This document shows positions 14,876 to 23,184 of a DNA stretch of 24,704 bases, piece by piece (position 1 is the first letter of the stretch; every line of letters begins with the position of its first letter). The DNA is from Bacillota bacterium (lineage in GTDB: Bacteria; Bacillota; Desulfotomaculia; Desulfotomaculales; JAJYZD01), in contig JAJYZD010000016.1 of assembly GCA_021800315.1 (NCBI GenBank), positions 1 to 24,704 on the forward strand, in the 5' to 3' direction. Position numbers and translations under genes: made by a program. The notes beneath the pieces are model-generated. The model searched no databases. It was not told the DNA's origin and worked only from the letters and a program-made list of their open reading frames with translations.

Positions 14876-15508
14876 TTGATCCGTTGCGAGAACCTGGAGA
14901 AGACCTATGGATCCGTAAACGTCCTCTCCGACTTCAACCTGTCCCTCCCGCGGGGGGCTTTTTGCGCCCTGGTGGGACCGAGCGGCGGCGGCAAAACGAC
15001 CCTTCTGAACATCCTGGGCGCCCTGGACCGGCCCACCGCGGGCCGGGTGGTGCTGGACGGCACCGACCTCACCGCGTGTCCGGAAAAGGCCCTCTACCGG
15101 GTGCGCCGGGACAAGGTCGGCTTCGTCTTTCAGTTGTACCACCTCATTCCGGCCCTGAAGGCCTGGGAGAACGTGCTGGTGCCGGCCGTACCCTGGGGTT
15201 CGGCCGGTCTGAAAGAGCGGGCCGGGAGCCTGTTGTCCATGGTAGGCCTGGCCGGCAAGGAAGACCGCCGGCCCGGCCAGCTGTCCGGCGGGGAACAGCA
15301 GCGGGTGGCCGTGGCCCGGGCGTTGCTTTTGGATCCGCCCATCATCCTGGCCGACGAACCCACCGGCAACCTGGACCGGGCCAGCGGGCGGAAGGTCATG
15401 CAACTGCTGCGGAGGCTGAACCAGGAACTGGGCAAGACCATCCTGGTCGCCACCCACGACCCCGGGGTGGCCGGGGGGTGTCAGAGCGTCATTGAACTGG
15501 GGCAGTGA
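14876..15508 (+). CDS. ABC transporter ATP-binding protein (LolD/MacB type)
   Basis: 210 residues. All nucleotide-binding motifs are intact: Walker A GPSGGGKTT 34-42, Q-loop FQ 85-86 (VFQLYHLIPALKAWENV is the LolD-type stretch), signature LSGGEQQ 136-142, Walker B IILADEP 156-162 with the class-typical TGNLD, and switch histidine H194. It powers the permease encoded 19 bases upstream. TTG 14876 is chosen because AAGGAG sits eight bases before it and the protein starts with the family's usual first strand. No periplasmic or lipoprotein partner follows; the gene converges with the VWA gene 73 bases downstream. Confidence 0.92.
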   Translation: MIRCENLEKTYGSVNVLSDFNLSLPRGAFCALVGPSGGGKTTLLNILGALDRPTAGRVVLDGTDLTACPEKALYRVRRDKVGFVFQLYHLIPALKAWENVLVPAVPWGSAGLKERAGSLLSMVGLAGKEDRRPGQLSGGEQQRVAVARALLLDPPIILADEPTGNLDRASGRKVMQLLRRLNQELGKTILVATHDPGVAGGCQSVIELGQ

Positions 15509-15581
15509 CGCCTTTCCATTGCCGGGCGGATATGGCCGGGACGGGTTTCCCGACGGGCAAGGGGTGCTCCGGGCCAAATAC

Positions 15582-16781
15582 CTATGACCGGCTCCTCGCC
15601 TTCAACTTCTTTACCGCTCCTCCCATGCCTTCCAGCGTCAGTTCGAACATGGGGAAAACCTGGCCTACCAATTCGATGGTGTAGGCGCCTTCGGCGTTTT
15701 CCCATCCCCTCTCCGGAATGGGGTTGAGCCAGGCCGTGTGGGTGAAGTGGCCGGCCAGCCGTTTCAGCCATGCCAGGCCCGGCTCTTTGTTCGCCGCGTT
15801 CCAGTCCAGGGCCCCGTAAGGCATCAGCAACTCCCCGGGGGACATGGAGGCGTCGCCCACCAGGAGCAGGCGGTAGTCCGGGGTGAGGAGGCGGAGCAGG
15901 CGGCTCACCGGCAGGGAGGCGTTACGGCGGCACATCGGCTCCAGGAAGACGTCGTCGTAGACGCAGTTGTGAAAGTAGTAGAACTTGAGGTCCTTGAAGT
16001 GGGACGACTTGTTCACGGCCTGGAAGAGCCGGTTGACCAGGGTGGAATACTGGTTCATCGAACCGCCCGAATCCAGGAGCACCACCAGCTTGAGCGTGTT
16101 CTTCCGTTCCCTGGTCCAGACGAGTCGCAGACGGCCGGCATTGTTGCCGGTGGTCTCGATGGTTTCGTCCAGGTCCAGGACTTCGGGCTGCTCCTCGTTA
16201 TGGGCGGAGAGCCGGCGCAACTGTCTTAAGGCCACCTCGAACTGGCGGGTGCCCAGGGTTTCGTCGCGGCGGAAGTCGCGAAAGGCGCGCTGGGCCGCTA
16301 CCTTGACCGCGGAGCGGTTATGGGAGGCGCCGCCCAGGCGGATGCCCGCCGGGTTGTAGCCGCTGTGCCCGAAGGGGGAGGTTCCGCCGGTGCCGATCCA
16401 GTGGGCCCCGCCGTGGTGGGCGGCGTCCTGGGTCGCCAGGCGCGTCAAGAGCCGGCGGCGGAGTTCCTCCAGGTTCCACGCCTCCCAGGGTGGCCGGTCC
16501 GGGGGAGCATCGCGGAACAGGTCGTTCTTTTTCAGCCACTCCCAGACCTGGTCCGCAACTTCAGGCGGCGTTTCGATGCTCCCGAAATACTGCCGGAAAG
16601 AACGGTCGAAGCGGTCGAAATCGGCCTCGTTTTTCACCAGGACGGCCCGGGCCAGGACGTAGAAGTTGTAGAGGCTGGATGCGGCCAGACCCCGGTCCAG
16701 GGCTTCCATCAGATCCAGCCATTCGGTCAGGGAGACCTTGAGGCCGTTTTCCCGAAGCAGGAAGAAAAAAGAATCAAACAT
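15582..16781 (-). CDS. CoxE-like von Willebrand factor A domain protein
   Basis: 399 residues. Residues 228-390 form a VWA fold with a MIDAS metal site: DSGGSM at 237-242 (DxGxSM form) and D310 in VGDASMSPGEL. The N-terminal 220 residues are helical (FFFLLRENGLKVSLTEWLDL opening), as in CoxE/YehP-like proteins, and hold a glycine-rich stretch IGTGGTSPFGHSGYNP at 129-144. Such proteins work with a MoxR AAA+ ATPase as a chaperone pair that matures or inserts metal cofactors into a client enzyme (known for CoxD/CoxE and MoxR systems). Here the client is not evident. The gene follows moxR by six bases, so the two are cotranscribed and probably act together. Confidence 0.88.
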   Translation of the reverse strand: MFDSFFFLLRENGLKVSLTEWLDLMEALDRGLAASSLYNFYVLARAVLVKNEADFDRFDRSFRQYFGSIETPPEVADQVWEWLKKNDLFRDAPPDRPPWEAWNLEELRRRLLTRLATQDAAHHGGAHWIGTGGTSPFGHSGYNPAGIRLGGASHNRSAVKVAAQRAFRDFRRDETLGTRQFEVALRQLRRLSAHNEEQPEVLDLDETIETTGNNAGRLRLVWTRERKNTLKLVVLLDSGGSMNQYSTLVNRLFQAVNKSSHFKDLKFYYFHNCVYDDVFLEPMCRRNASLPVSRLLRLLTPDYRLLLVGDASMSPGELLMPYGALDWNAANKEPGLAWLKRLAGHFTHTAWLNPIPERGWENAEGAYTIELVGQVFPMFELTLEGMGGAVKKLKARSRS

Positions 16782-16787
16782 CCGGGG

Positions 16788-17621
16788 TCACCCTTTATGC
16801 GCCCGGAGGTAGCGCTCGAAGGTCTGGTGGTCGCGCTGCCTCTTGAGCAGGACGCCGGTAAAGGGCATTTCCCGGGTCAGGGCTTGCGGGTCGATGCCGC
16901 CCAGCACCAGGGCCTGCACCCAGTCGAGGAGTTCGCTGGTGCTCGGCTTCTTTAAGAGGCCCGGGACGTCGCGCAGCCGGTAGAAGGCGTTGAGGCACTC
17001 CCGGAGCAGGTTTTGTTCCAGGTCCGGATGATGCACCCTGACGATTTCGGCCATGGTTTCCCGGTCGGGAAAGGCGATGTAGTGGAAGACGCAGCGGCGC
17101 AGGAAGGCGTCCGGCAGTTCCTTCTCGGCGTTGGAGGTGATGATGGTCACGGGTCTTTCCCGGGCCGCGACGGTTTCCCGGGTCTCGGGGATGAAAAAGC
17201 TCATCTGATCCAGTTCCCAGAGCAGGTCGTTGGGGAATTCGGGATCGGCCTTGTCTATCTCGTCAATCAACAAGACCGCCCTCAAAGGCGCGGTCAGGGC
17301 CAGGCCCAGCCGGCCCAGCTTGATGTAGCGGCCGATGTCGGATACGTCGCGGCTGCCGAACTGGCTGTCGTAGAGCCTCTGCACCGTATCGTAAACGTAC
17401 AGGCCCTCCCGGGCTTTGGTGGTGGACTTGATGTTCCAGGTTATCAGTTCCATGTCCAGGGCGCCGGCTATGGAGGCCGCCAGCATGGTTTTGCCCGTGC
17501 CCGGCTCGCCCCGGACCAGCAGCGGCCGGCCCAGGACAAAAGCCGCGTTGACCACCTGGAGCAGGTCGGGAGTAACGATGTAGTCGGCGCTGCCGCGGTA
17601 GGAGGGTGGTACCTGGGTCAT
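16788..17621 (-). CDS. MoxR-family AAA+ ATPase
   Basis: 277 residues. Walker A GEPGTGKT 38-45, Walker B VLLIDEIDKA 116-125, sensor-1 ITSN 161-164, and the arginine-finger stretch DAFLRRC 171-177 are all present. It is of the CoxD-like MoxR type: a hexameric ring that remodels a client together with the VWA protein encoded directly downstream. Longer open frame exists upstream, but ATG 17621 is set by GGAG eight bases before it and by the start of homologous sequence (PPSYRGSADYIVTPDLLQVV). The promoter is in the spacer shared with the divergent ABC-class ATPase gene. Confidence 0.9.
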   Translation of the reverse strand: MTQVPPSYRGSADYIVTPDLLQVVNAAFVLGRPLLVRGEPGTGKTMLAASIAGALDMELITWNIKSTTKAREGLYVYDTVQRLYDSQFGSRDVSDIGRYIKLGRLGLALTAPLRAVLLIDEIDKADPEFPNDLLWELDQMSFFIPETRETVAARERPVTIITSNAEKELPDAFLRRCVFHYIAFPDRETMAEIVRVHHPDLEQNLLRECLNAFYRLRDVPGLLKKPSTSELLDWVQALVLGGIDPQALTREMPFTGVLLKRQRDHQTFERYLRAHKG

Positions 17622-17648
17622 GCCGTCATCTCCTTTTTTCTCCTTTCC

Positions 17649-17716
17649 AGTATACCACCGTTCTCCCCGTTCCGCCATCCTCCGCCCTGGCAAAGCCGGT
17701 CCAGCGGTGGTATAAT
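17649..17716. promoter_or_regulatory. Divergent promoters built on a 10-bp inverted repeat
   Basis: TATACCACCG 17651-17660 and its exact complement CGGTGGTATA 17705-17714 face each other, 44 bases apart. On the plus strand the repeat runs into TATAAT (17711-17716), with CTGGCA 18 bases upstream, for the ABC-class ATPase. On the minus strand it runs into TATACT (17654-17649), just upstream of moxR. Each -10 box thus follows the same CGGTGG, which suggests a shared regulator or sigma preference. Confidence 0.6.
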
Positions 17717-17751
17717 ATTGCACGGCGAAAAGTTTGGACGGAGGTTTTTTC

Positions 17752-19401
17752 TTGCTTTCCCTGGACGACCTTTGCAGCAAGCTGACATCCATCGACGGAC
17801 GCGGCTACAAGTCCTACGCCGCCCTGGAAGGGGTATACCGGGGGCGGCGCTTTGTCCTGTACATCGACCACGTGCAGGCCGATCCCTTCGCTCCCCCGAC
17901 GCGCTGCCGGGTGCGGGTGAAAGACGCCGGCATTCCGCCCCGCCTCTACGCCAACGCGGTGAGGCGGGTGGCCCTGGAGGATTACCTGACCCGCCGGTTC
18001 CTGCACCAGCTGGCCCGCCGGGGTCCGGCGATGGCGATGCAGCGTCCGGGCCAGGAGATCCTGCCCCGCACCTCCGTCGTGCTGACCCCGGATTTCCTGG
18101 AAGCCCGTTTCACCGTCAACCTGCCGGCCCGGGGCCGGACCGTGCCGGGCCGCGACGCGGCGAACATTTTCGGCCGCTTGCTCGGGGAGGTCGTGGAAGG
18201 CTGCCTGTTTTGGAACGCCCTGGACGGGGAGAAAGTCCGCCTCTGGGTGGAGACGGCCGAGGACCAGTCCGCCTTACGCGCCCAACTGCCGGCCCTGGGC
18301 CTGGTGGCTTTCGTGGCGGACGGCTCGCTTTTGCCCCGGGAGAGCGGGATCAGCGACCTGCCGGTCAGGGGGGAAGTGGTGTCTTTCCAGGCGCCGCCGG
18401 AGCTGGCGGTGGAGATGAAGGCGCCCAACCGGGGAGCGGTGCGGGGCATGGGTATCCCCCGGGGGGTGACCCTGATCGTGGGGGGAGGGTACCACGGCAA
18501 GTCCACCCTGCTCCGGGCCCTGGAGAGGGGTGTCTACGACCATGTTCCCGGCGACGGACGGGAACTGGTGGTCACCGTTCCGGGGGCGGTGAAGATCCGG
18601 GCCGAGGACGGCCGGGCCGTGACCCGGGTGGATATCTCCTCCTTCATCGGCGAACTGCCGGGAAACATCAAAACCACTTTCTTTTCCACGGCGTGCGCTT
18701 CCGGCAGTACCTCCCAGGCCGCCAACATCGCCGAGGCCCTGGAGATGGGGGCGGACCTCCTCCTGTTGGACGAGGATACCTGCGCCACCAACTTCATGAT
18801 CCGTGATCATTACATGGAACAGCTGGTGCACGCCGAGCCCATCGTGCCCTTTACCCGGCGGGTCGGGGACCTTTCCCGGGCGGGCGTGTCCACCATCCTG
18901 GTGACCGGCGGGGCGGGCGACTACTTCGGCGTGGCCGACCGGGTGGTCATGATGCGCGACTACGTACCAACGGATGTCACGGTCCGGGCCCGGGAGATCG
19001 CGGCCGGGATAGGGGGGCGGGCCGGGGGCGGGCCGGTCAAGGTAACCGCCCGGGTGCCCATGGCGCGGGCCTTCGTCCTGGGCGAGGAGGACCGGGTCAA
19101 GACCCGGGGGATGAACATCTGTTACGGACGGACGGAGATCCCGCTGTCCGCGGTGGAACAACTGGTGGATCCGTTCCAGGCCAGCCTGATAGCCGAGATT
19201 ATGCGGTACGCCGGCAAAAAGTATGTGGACGGCGACCGGACCCTGCGGGAGGTCGTGTCAGCCGCCATGGACGACCTGGAACGGTACGGCCTGGACGTGG
19301 TTTCCCGCTTTCGCGGCCAGCATCCCGGAGAGTTGGCCTGGGCGCGCGGCTTCGAAATAGCGGCGGCGTTGAACCGTTGGCGGGGTCTGGCGGTCCGCTG
19401 A
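17752..19401 (+). CDS. ABC-class ATPase (COG3044/PF09818)
   Basis: 549 residues, the usual size for this soluble, single-chain ATPase family. The N-terminal 230 residues are the family-specific region (QADPFAPPTRCRVRV, ALEDYLTRRF, LPARGRTVPGR). The ATPase core has Walker A GGGYHGKST 244-252, an ABC-signature-like STACASGSTSQAANI segment near 312-326, and Walker B LLLLDEDTCATNFM 336-349, all characteristic. No membrane helices. The function is unknown; it resembles the UvrA/Rad50 style of ABC ATPases rather than transporters. TTG 17752 is chosen for GGAGG eight bases upstream. It heads a plus-strand run and shares its promoter spacer with moxR-VWA. Confidence 0.92.
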   Translation: MLSLDDLCSKLTSIDGRGYKSYAALEGVYRGRRFVLYIDHVQADPFAPPTRCRVRVKDAGIPPRLYANAVRRVALEDYLTRRFLHQLARRGPAMAMQRPGQEILPRTSVVLTPDFLEARFTVNLPARGRTVPGRDAANIFGRLLGEVVEGCLFWNALDGEKVRLWVETAEDQSALRAQLPALGLVAFVADGSLLPRESGISDLPVRGEVVSFQAPPELAVEMKAPNRGAVRGMGIPRGVTLIVGGGYHGKSTLLRALERGVYDHVPGDGRELVVTVPGAVKIRAEDGRAVTRVDISSFIGELPGNIKTTFFSTACASGSTSQAANIAEALEMGADLLLLDEDTCATNFMIRDHYMEQLVHAEPIVPFTRRVGDLSRAGVSTILVTGGAGDYFGVADRVVMMRDYVPTDVTVRAREIAAGIGGRAGGGPVKVTARVPMARAFVLGEEDRVKTRGMNICYGRTEIPLSAVEQLVDPFQASLIAEIMRYAGKKYVDGDRTLREVVSAAMDDLERYGLDVVSRFRGQHPGELAWARGFEIAAALNRWRGLAVR

Positions 19402-19432
19402 GACAACCCTTTCAAATCGGGGAGGGGCAAGG

Positions 19433-20506
19433 ATGCGGCAGCTGGTGGCGGTTTTCCTCGTTCTCCTGGTGTTGGGGATGCCCACGGCCGGGTCCGCCGA
19501 CCTGGCAAGCCGCAGCCAGGCCATCGGGCAGGAACAGGCCCTCCGGCGGCAGGAGCGGGACGCCGCCCTGACCCTGCTCTCCCTGGACGAGCAACTGGCG
19601 GCCGGCCGGGCGAAAGCAGCCCGCATCCAGGCCGGGTTGCCGGCCGCCGGCCAAGCCGTGTCCGCGGCGGTCACCAGGCTCAATACGGCCAGGACCCGGC
19701 TGGCACTGGACCAAAAGAGGCTGGGAGAGTGGCTGAACTTCCTTTACCGCTACGGCGACGTGTCCCTGGTGGCCCAGGTTCTGGAGGCGAAAAGCTGGAG
19801 CGACTTGGAAAGCCGCCTGGTTTTCGTGACCGATCTGATGGAAAACCAGGCCGACCTGTGGCAAAGGGCGAAGGTGCGGGAGGCGGATCTGACCAGGGCG
19901 GTCGCCGGCCTGCGGAACAAGCAGGACGCCATGCAGCGGGAAGAGGCCGACCTCGCCGCGACGGTAGCGGCATTGGGAAAAGAGCGGGAGACCAGGCAGG
20001 CCTATCTGGCCTCCCTGGAGCGGCAATCGGCCGTTCTGGCCCGGGAGGTGGCCGGGGAAGATGCCCTCTGGGTGGCCGCCCTGCAGCCCCTGACCAGCGT
20101 ATTGAGCGACCTGGGCAACCTGCCCTGGGACGGGATGACGCCGGACAACGTAAGCTTCGGCTTCGACCAGGTAACCCTGGAGTTTTCCGACTCCACCCTC
20201 ACCGGCGTGCTGGACAGCGGCGGCGCCACCCTGCAACTGGCCGCCACCTCTTCCGGCGTGGTCATCAGCGGCTCGGCAAACGGCGTTCCGTTTAAATTGA
20301 AGGCGTCTCTCGCCGTGGCGGGACCCCGCACCGTGCAACTGGTGCCCAAAGAGTTGGACCTGGCCGGCCTGCCGGTGCAGCCAAACACCATGACGGCGGT
20401 GACGGGCGACAATCCCGTCTTCAACCTGCCGGCGGAGGATCCGCAGTGGAAGCTGTCCGCCATCAACACCGGACCGGGGTACGTCGACTTCTTATTCGGA
20501 CAGTAA
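19433..20506 (+). CDS. Secreted coiled-coil protein
   Basis: 357 residues. A signal peptide (about 1-22: basic start, VAVFLVLLVLGM core, cut after GSA) exports it. Residues 30-210 are heptad-rich helix (RRQERDAALTLLSLDEQLAA, DLWQRAKVREADLTRAVAGL), like the coiled-coil part of PcsB/CwlO/EnvC-type proteins. Residues 225-357 are a beta-rich region (VTLEFSDSTLTGVLDSGGAT) with no NlpC/P60 or LytM catalytic motif that I can see. It may act as a cell-wall scaffold or hydrolase regulator; this is inferred from the layout only. A strong GGGGAGGGG ribosome site sits 31 bases after the ABC-class ATPase gene, so they are likely cotranscribed. Confidence 0.82.
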   Translation: MRQLVAVFLVLLVLGMPTAGSADLASRSQAIGQEQALRRQERDAALTLLSLDEQLAAGRAKAARIQAGLPAAGQAVSAAVTRLNTARTRLALDQKRLGEWLNFLYRYGDVSLVAQVLEAKSWSDLESRLVFVTDLMENQADLWQRAKVREADLTRAVAGLRNKQDAMQREEADLAATVAALGKERETRQAYLASLERQSAVLAREVAGEDALWVAALQPLTSVLSDLGNLPWDGMTPDNVSFGFDQVTLEFSDSTLTGVLDSGGATLQLAATSSGVVISGSANGVPFKLKASLAVAGPRTVQLVPKELDLAGLPVQPNTMTAVTGDNPVFNLPAEDPQWKLSAINTGPGYVDFLFGQ

Positions 20507-20520
20507 GAGAGGCAATGTGG

Positions 20521-21174
20521 ATGGAGTTATCCGTGGTTCTCTTCGACCTGGACGGCACCCTCACCGATTCCGTTCCCCTGATCGTCCATACCTACGAAAT
20601 CGTGTTCCGGGAACTCGGCCTGGTCTGGCAGCCGGTTGCCGTGACCGGCATGATCGGACTCCCCCTGCGCTCCATAGCGCGAACCTTCGCCGGCGAGCGG
20701 GACCGGGAGTTCCTCTCCCTGTACCAGCAGCACTACTTGCGGGATCATGACCGTTTGATGCGCTCCTTTCCCTGGACGGAAAACCTGCTCGACAGCCTGG
20801 GGGGACTGCGCCTGGGGGTGGTAACGTCCAAGGGCCGGGGGGGAACGGACCGGACCCTGTCCTTTACCGGACTGGCCTCACGCTTCGAGGTGGTGGTCAC
20901 GGCCGAAGACACCCCCACCCACAAACCCGATCCCGGGCCGGTGCTCTTCGCCCTGGAGGCCGTGGGGGTCCAAGCAGAGGCGGCTGCCTACGTCGGTGAC
21001 AGCCCCTTCGATATTCAAGCCGGCCGCTCGGCCGGCACGTTGACCGCCGGAGTGACCTGGGGCGCCTCCCCCGGGGCGCGCCTTGCGGACTCTGGAGCCG
21101 ACGCCGTTTTCGACCACTGGCGGGATCTGGCCGGCTTTCTGAACAAAGGGGTGACACCTTGTATTTCTGGCTGA
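20521..21174 (+). CDS. HAD-superfamily phosphatase, PpaX/Gph-like
   Basis: 217 residues. HAD motifs in order: DLDGT at 9-13 with nucleophile D9 and acid D11; motif II VVTSKG; motif III lysine in HKPDPGPV; and motif IV GDSPFD. A helical cap (about 16-85) makes it subclass I, like pyrophosphatase PpaX and phosphoglycolate phosphatase Gph. The substrate is therefore a small phosphate ester or pyrophosphate. ATG 20521 is preferred to ATG 20515, because GAGAGG is eight bases from the former and only two from the latter. The 3' end overlaps lspA by 16 bases, so translation is probably coupled. Confidence 0.9.
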   Translation: MELSVVLFDLDGTLTDSVPLIVHTYEIVFRELGLVWQPVAVTGMIGLPLRSIARTFAGERDREFLSLYQQHYLRDHDRLMRSFPWTENLLDSLGGLRLGVVTSKGRGGTDRTLSFTGLASRFEVVVTAEDTPTHKPDPGPVLFALEAVGVQAEAAAYVGDSPFDIQAGRSAGTLTAGVTWGASPGARLADSGADAVFDHWRDLAGFLNKGVTPCISG

Positions 21175-21599
21175 CCGCTTTCCTCGTCCTGGTCCTGGAC
21201 CAGGTTTCCAAGTACCTGGTCCGGCTGTACCTGGTGCCCTACCGGGTGTATCCGGTGCTGCCCCCGGTTTTTTACCTGACCTACGTGCGCAATCCCGGGG
21301 CCGCTTTCGGCTTTCTGTCCCACTGGCCCTTTCTTTCCGTGTTCATCGCCTTTTTGGTCGTCCCCGTGGCCGTATTCATGTACCGGCGGTTTTTTACCGC
21401 CGACCCCCTCATGGCCGTCGCCCTGGGCCTGGTCATGGGAGGGGCCCTGGGCAACCTGGTGGACCGCCTGCTCACGGGCGTGGTGACCGATTTCCTCGAT
21501 TTTCGGGTCTGGCCGGTCTTCAACCTGGCCGACAGCGCCATCGTCGTAGGGGTGGGGATCATCATCTGGTGGTTCTGGCGGAAGGAAGGGAAGGGTTGA
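21159..21599 (+). CDS. lspA: Lipoprotein signal peptidase (signal peptidase II)
   Basis: 146 residues with four membrane helices. Cleaves the signal peptide of lipid-modified prolipoproteins at the outer face of the cell membrane; aspartic protease. Conserved blocks: LDQVSKYLV 13-21, VRNPGAAFG 43-51, GGALGNLVDRL 94-104 and the catalytic pair D111 (VVTDFLDF) and D125 (FNLADSA). TTG 21159 is set by AAAGGGGTG about six bases upstream. It is followed after one base by the pseudouridine synthase gene, the widespread lspA-rluD order. Confidence 0.96.
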   Translation: MYFWLTAFLVLVLDQVSKYLVRLYLVPYRVYPVLPPVFYLTYVRNPGAAFGFLSHWPFLSVFIAFLVVPVAVFMYRRFFTADPLMAVALGLVMGGALGNLVDRLLTGVVTDFLDFRVWPVFNLADSAIVVGVGIIIWWFWRKEGKG

Positions 21600-21600
21600 C

Positions 21601-22488
21601 GTGCCTGCCTTCGAAATTACGGAGGAGAGCGCCGGGCAAAGGCTGGACCTGTTTCTGGCCGGCCGGCTGGACGGATTCACGCGGGCCCGCGTCCAGCACC
21701 TGCTGGCCGACGGCCTGGTGGCGGTCAACGCTTCACCGGCCCGCGCTTCCCGGCGCCTGCGCCCGGGCGACACCGTGCTGGTGGAACTGCCGCCAGCCGC
21801 TCCGACGGCCGTTGCTGCCGAGGATATTCCCCTGGTGATCGTTTATCAGGACGACGACCTCCTGGTGATCAACAAGCCCCGGGGGATGGTGGTTCATCCG
21901 GCCGCCGGCCACAGCTCCGGCACCCTGGTCAACGCCCTGCTCCACCACGTCCGTGATCTTTCCGGGATCAACGGCGTGCTGCGTCCGGGGATCGTCCACC
22001 GGTTGGACCGGGATACCTCGGGCCTCCTGGTGGTGGCCAAAAACGATGCCGCCCACCAGTCCCTGGCCGGACAGCTTAAAGACCGGCGGATGACCCGGGA
22101 ATACCTGGCCCTGGTGCATGGCCGGCTGGAGGGCGAGGGGGTGGTGGAGGCCCCGGTCGGGCGACACCCGGTGGACCGAAAGCGCCAAGCCGTGGTGGCC
22201 GGCGGTAAACCCGCCCTCACCGCCTTTAGGGCCCTGGCCCACTACAAGGGTTACACGCTCCTGGCCCTGAAACTGGGCACCGGCCGGACGCACCAGATCC
22301 GGGTGCACATGGCCCACATCGGTCATCCGGTGGCCGGTGACTCCAAGTACGGCGGAGGGAGCGGGGGCCAGTTCCTCCACGCCGCCGGCCTGTCCTTCGA
22401 CCACCCGGCCGACGGTCGGCGCATGGTCTTCAAGGCCCCCCTGCCCGCGGAACTGGCGGTCGTGCTGGCTAAAATGGAGGACGTCTGA
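21601..22488 (+). CDS. RluD/RluA-family pseudouridine synthase
   Basis: 295 residues. Converts uridine to pseudouridine in rRNA, most likely in 23S rRNA. An S4 RNA-binding domain spans about 12-58 (QRLDLFLAGRLDGFTRARVQ). The catalytic domain follows, with VVHPAAGHSSGTLVNALL and the catalytic motif HRLDRDTSG (Asp at 136). GRTHQIRVH and the final HAAGLSF block are typical. The exact target uridines cannot be told from sequence. GTG start with GGAAGGGAAGGG just upstream, inside the end of lspA. The end overlaps the convergent DUF441 gene by 20 bases. Confidence 0.94.
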   Translation: MPAFEITEESAGQRLDLFLAGRLDGFTRARVQHLLADGLVAVNASPARASRRLRPGDTVLVELPPAAPTAVAAEDIPLVIVYQDDDLLVINKPRGMVVHPAAGHSSGTLVNALLHHVRDLSGINGVLRPGIVHRLDRDTSGLLVVAKNDAAHQSLAGQLKDRRMTREYLALVHGRLEGEGVVEAPVGRHPVDRKRQAVVAGGKPALTAFRALAHYKGYTLLALKLGTGRTHQIRVHMAHIGHPVAGDSKYGGGSGGQFLHAAGLSFDHPADGRRMVFKAPLPAELAVVLAKMEDV

Positions 22489-22933
22489 CCAGGCCGGCCG
22501 CCTCGATGAACAAAGCCCCCAGACCGGCGGCGGTGAGGGGGCCGACCGGTATGCCGTGTAAAAAGAGGATGCCGAAAATGGAACCGGTGACCAGACCCAG
22601 GACGATGCCCGGGTCTTTTTTCATCAGGGCGATGCCCTCGCTGTTGAGGTGGGTGGCCAGCACCCCGCCGGCCAGGGCGGTGAGGCCCAGCGGCGAGATA
22701 AGCTGCGCAAACAGTGTTCCCACCGAAACCGTCCCGTCCGCCAGGGGGGCCAGGATGGCCATCAGGAGGAAGAGGAGGCCCGTTTCCAGGCCTCTTTTTT
22801 CCAGGATGGGGAAGACCAGGTTCAGGTTGATCAACTTGGCGATAAGCAGGACGCCGGCCGCGATGGCGATCAGGTCGGAGCGGGCGAAGATGCCCACCAG
22901 GAGGAGGACGACCAGCATGTTGGTCCCGGACAT
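22469..22933 (-). CDS. DUF441 family membrane protein (YeaL-like)
   Basis: 154 residues, four or five membrane helices, the family's usual length. Diagnostic segments: an opening helix LVVLLLVGIFARSDLIAIAAG, KLINLNLVFPILEKRGLETG, and GLVTGSIFGILFLHGIPVGPL (one residue past its core). The function is unknown, possibly a small transporter. ATG 22933 is chosen for GGAGGGG six bases upstream; the same frame stays open a further 61 codons upstream to ATG 23116 (see findings). Its stop lies inside the 3' end of the convergent pseudouridine synthase gene. Confidence 0.9.
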   Translation of the reverse strand: MSGTNMLVVLLLVGIFARSDLIAIAAGVLLIAKLINLNLVFPILEKRGLETGLLFLLMAILAPLADGTVSVGTLFAQLISPLGLTALAGGVLATHLNSEGIALMKKDPGIVLGLVTGSIFGILFLHGIPVGPLTAAGLGALFIEAAGLVRRPPF

Positions 22934-23139
22934 GTCATCCCCTCCGGCCGGCTCTTCCTTGTGGATATTTATGTAAATACGGCCGGCGCTATGCCGGACG
23001 TTGGTCAGTCTGCGTAGGTTCGTTGCCGTCTCGTATCCTTTGACCAGGTAAACGATAACGGACACCGCCCGGTTGCTCTTGACCAGGGCGTAGAAACGGC
23101 CCGGCACCCGGTTCATCAGGCCGCGTTTAAGGGACTCCC

Positions 23140-23171
23140 CGGAAAATGTTTTCCGCCCGCACCGGGGCGGG
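23140..23171 (-). terminator. Possible terminator after the polymerase gene
   Basis: Minus strand, just past the polymerase stop: CCCGC/GCGGG (23171-23167 with 23160-23156), then the palindrome CGGAAAACATTTTCCG (23155-23140). Two hairpins with a four-T run, but no clear T-tract after a GC stem. Confidence 0.35.
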
Positions 23172-23184
23172 ATCTTATCAGTTG

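Noticed and set aside
14552..15577. 341-codon minus-strand open frame
   Set aside because: Antisense to the permease and ABC ATPase genes; no protein-like motifs.
17013..18806. 597-codon plus-strand open frame
   Set aside because: Antisense to moxR and then out of frame with the ABC-class ATPase; both real genes have full motif sets.
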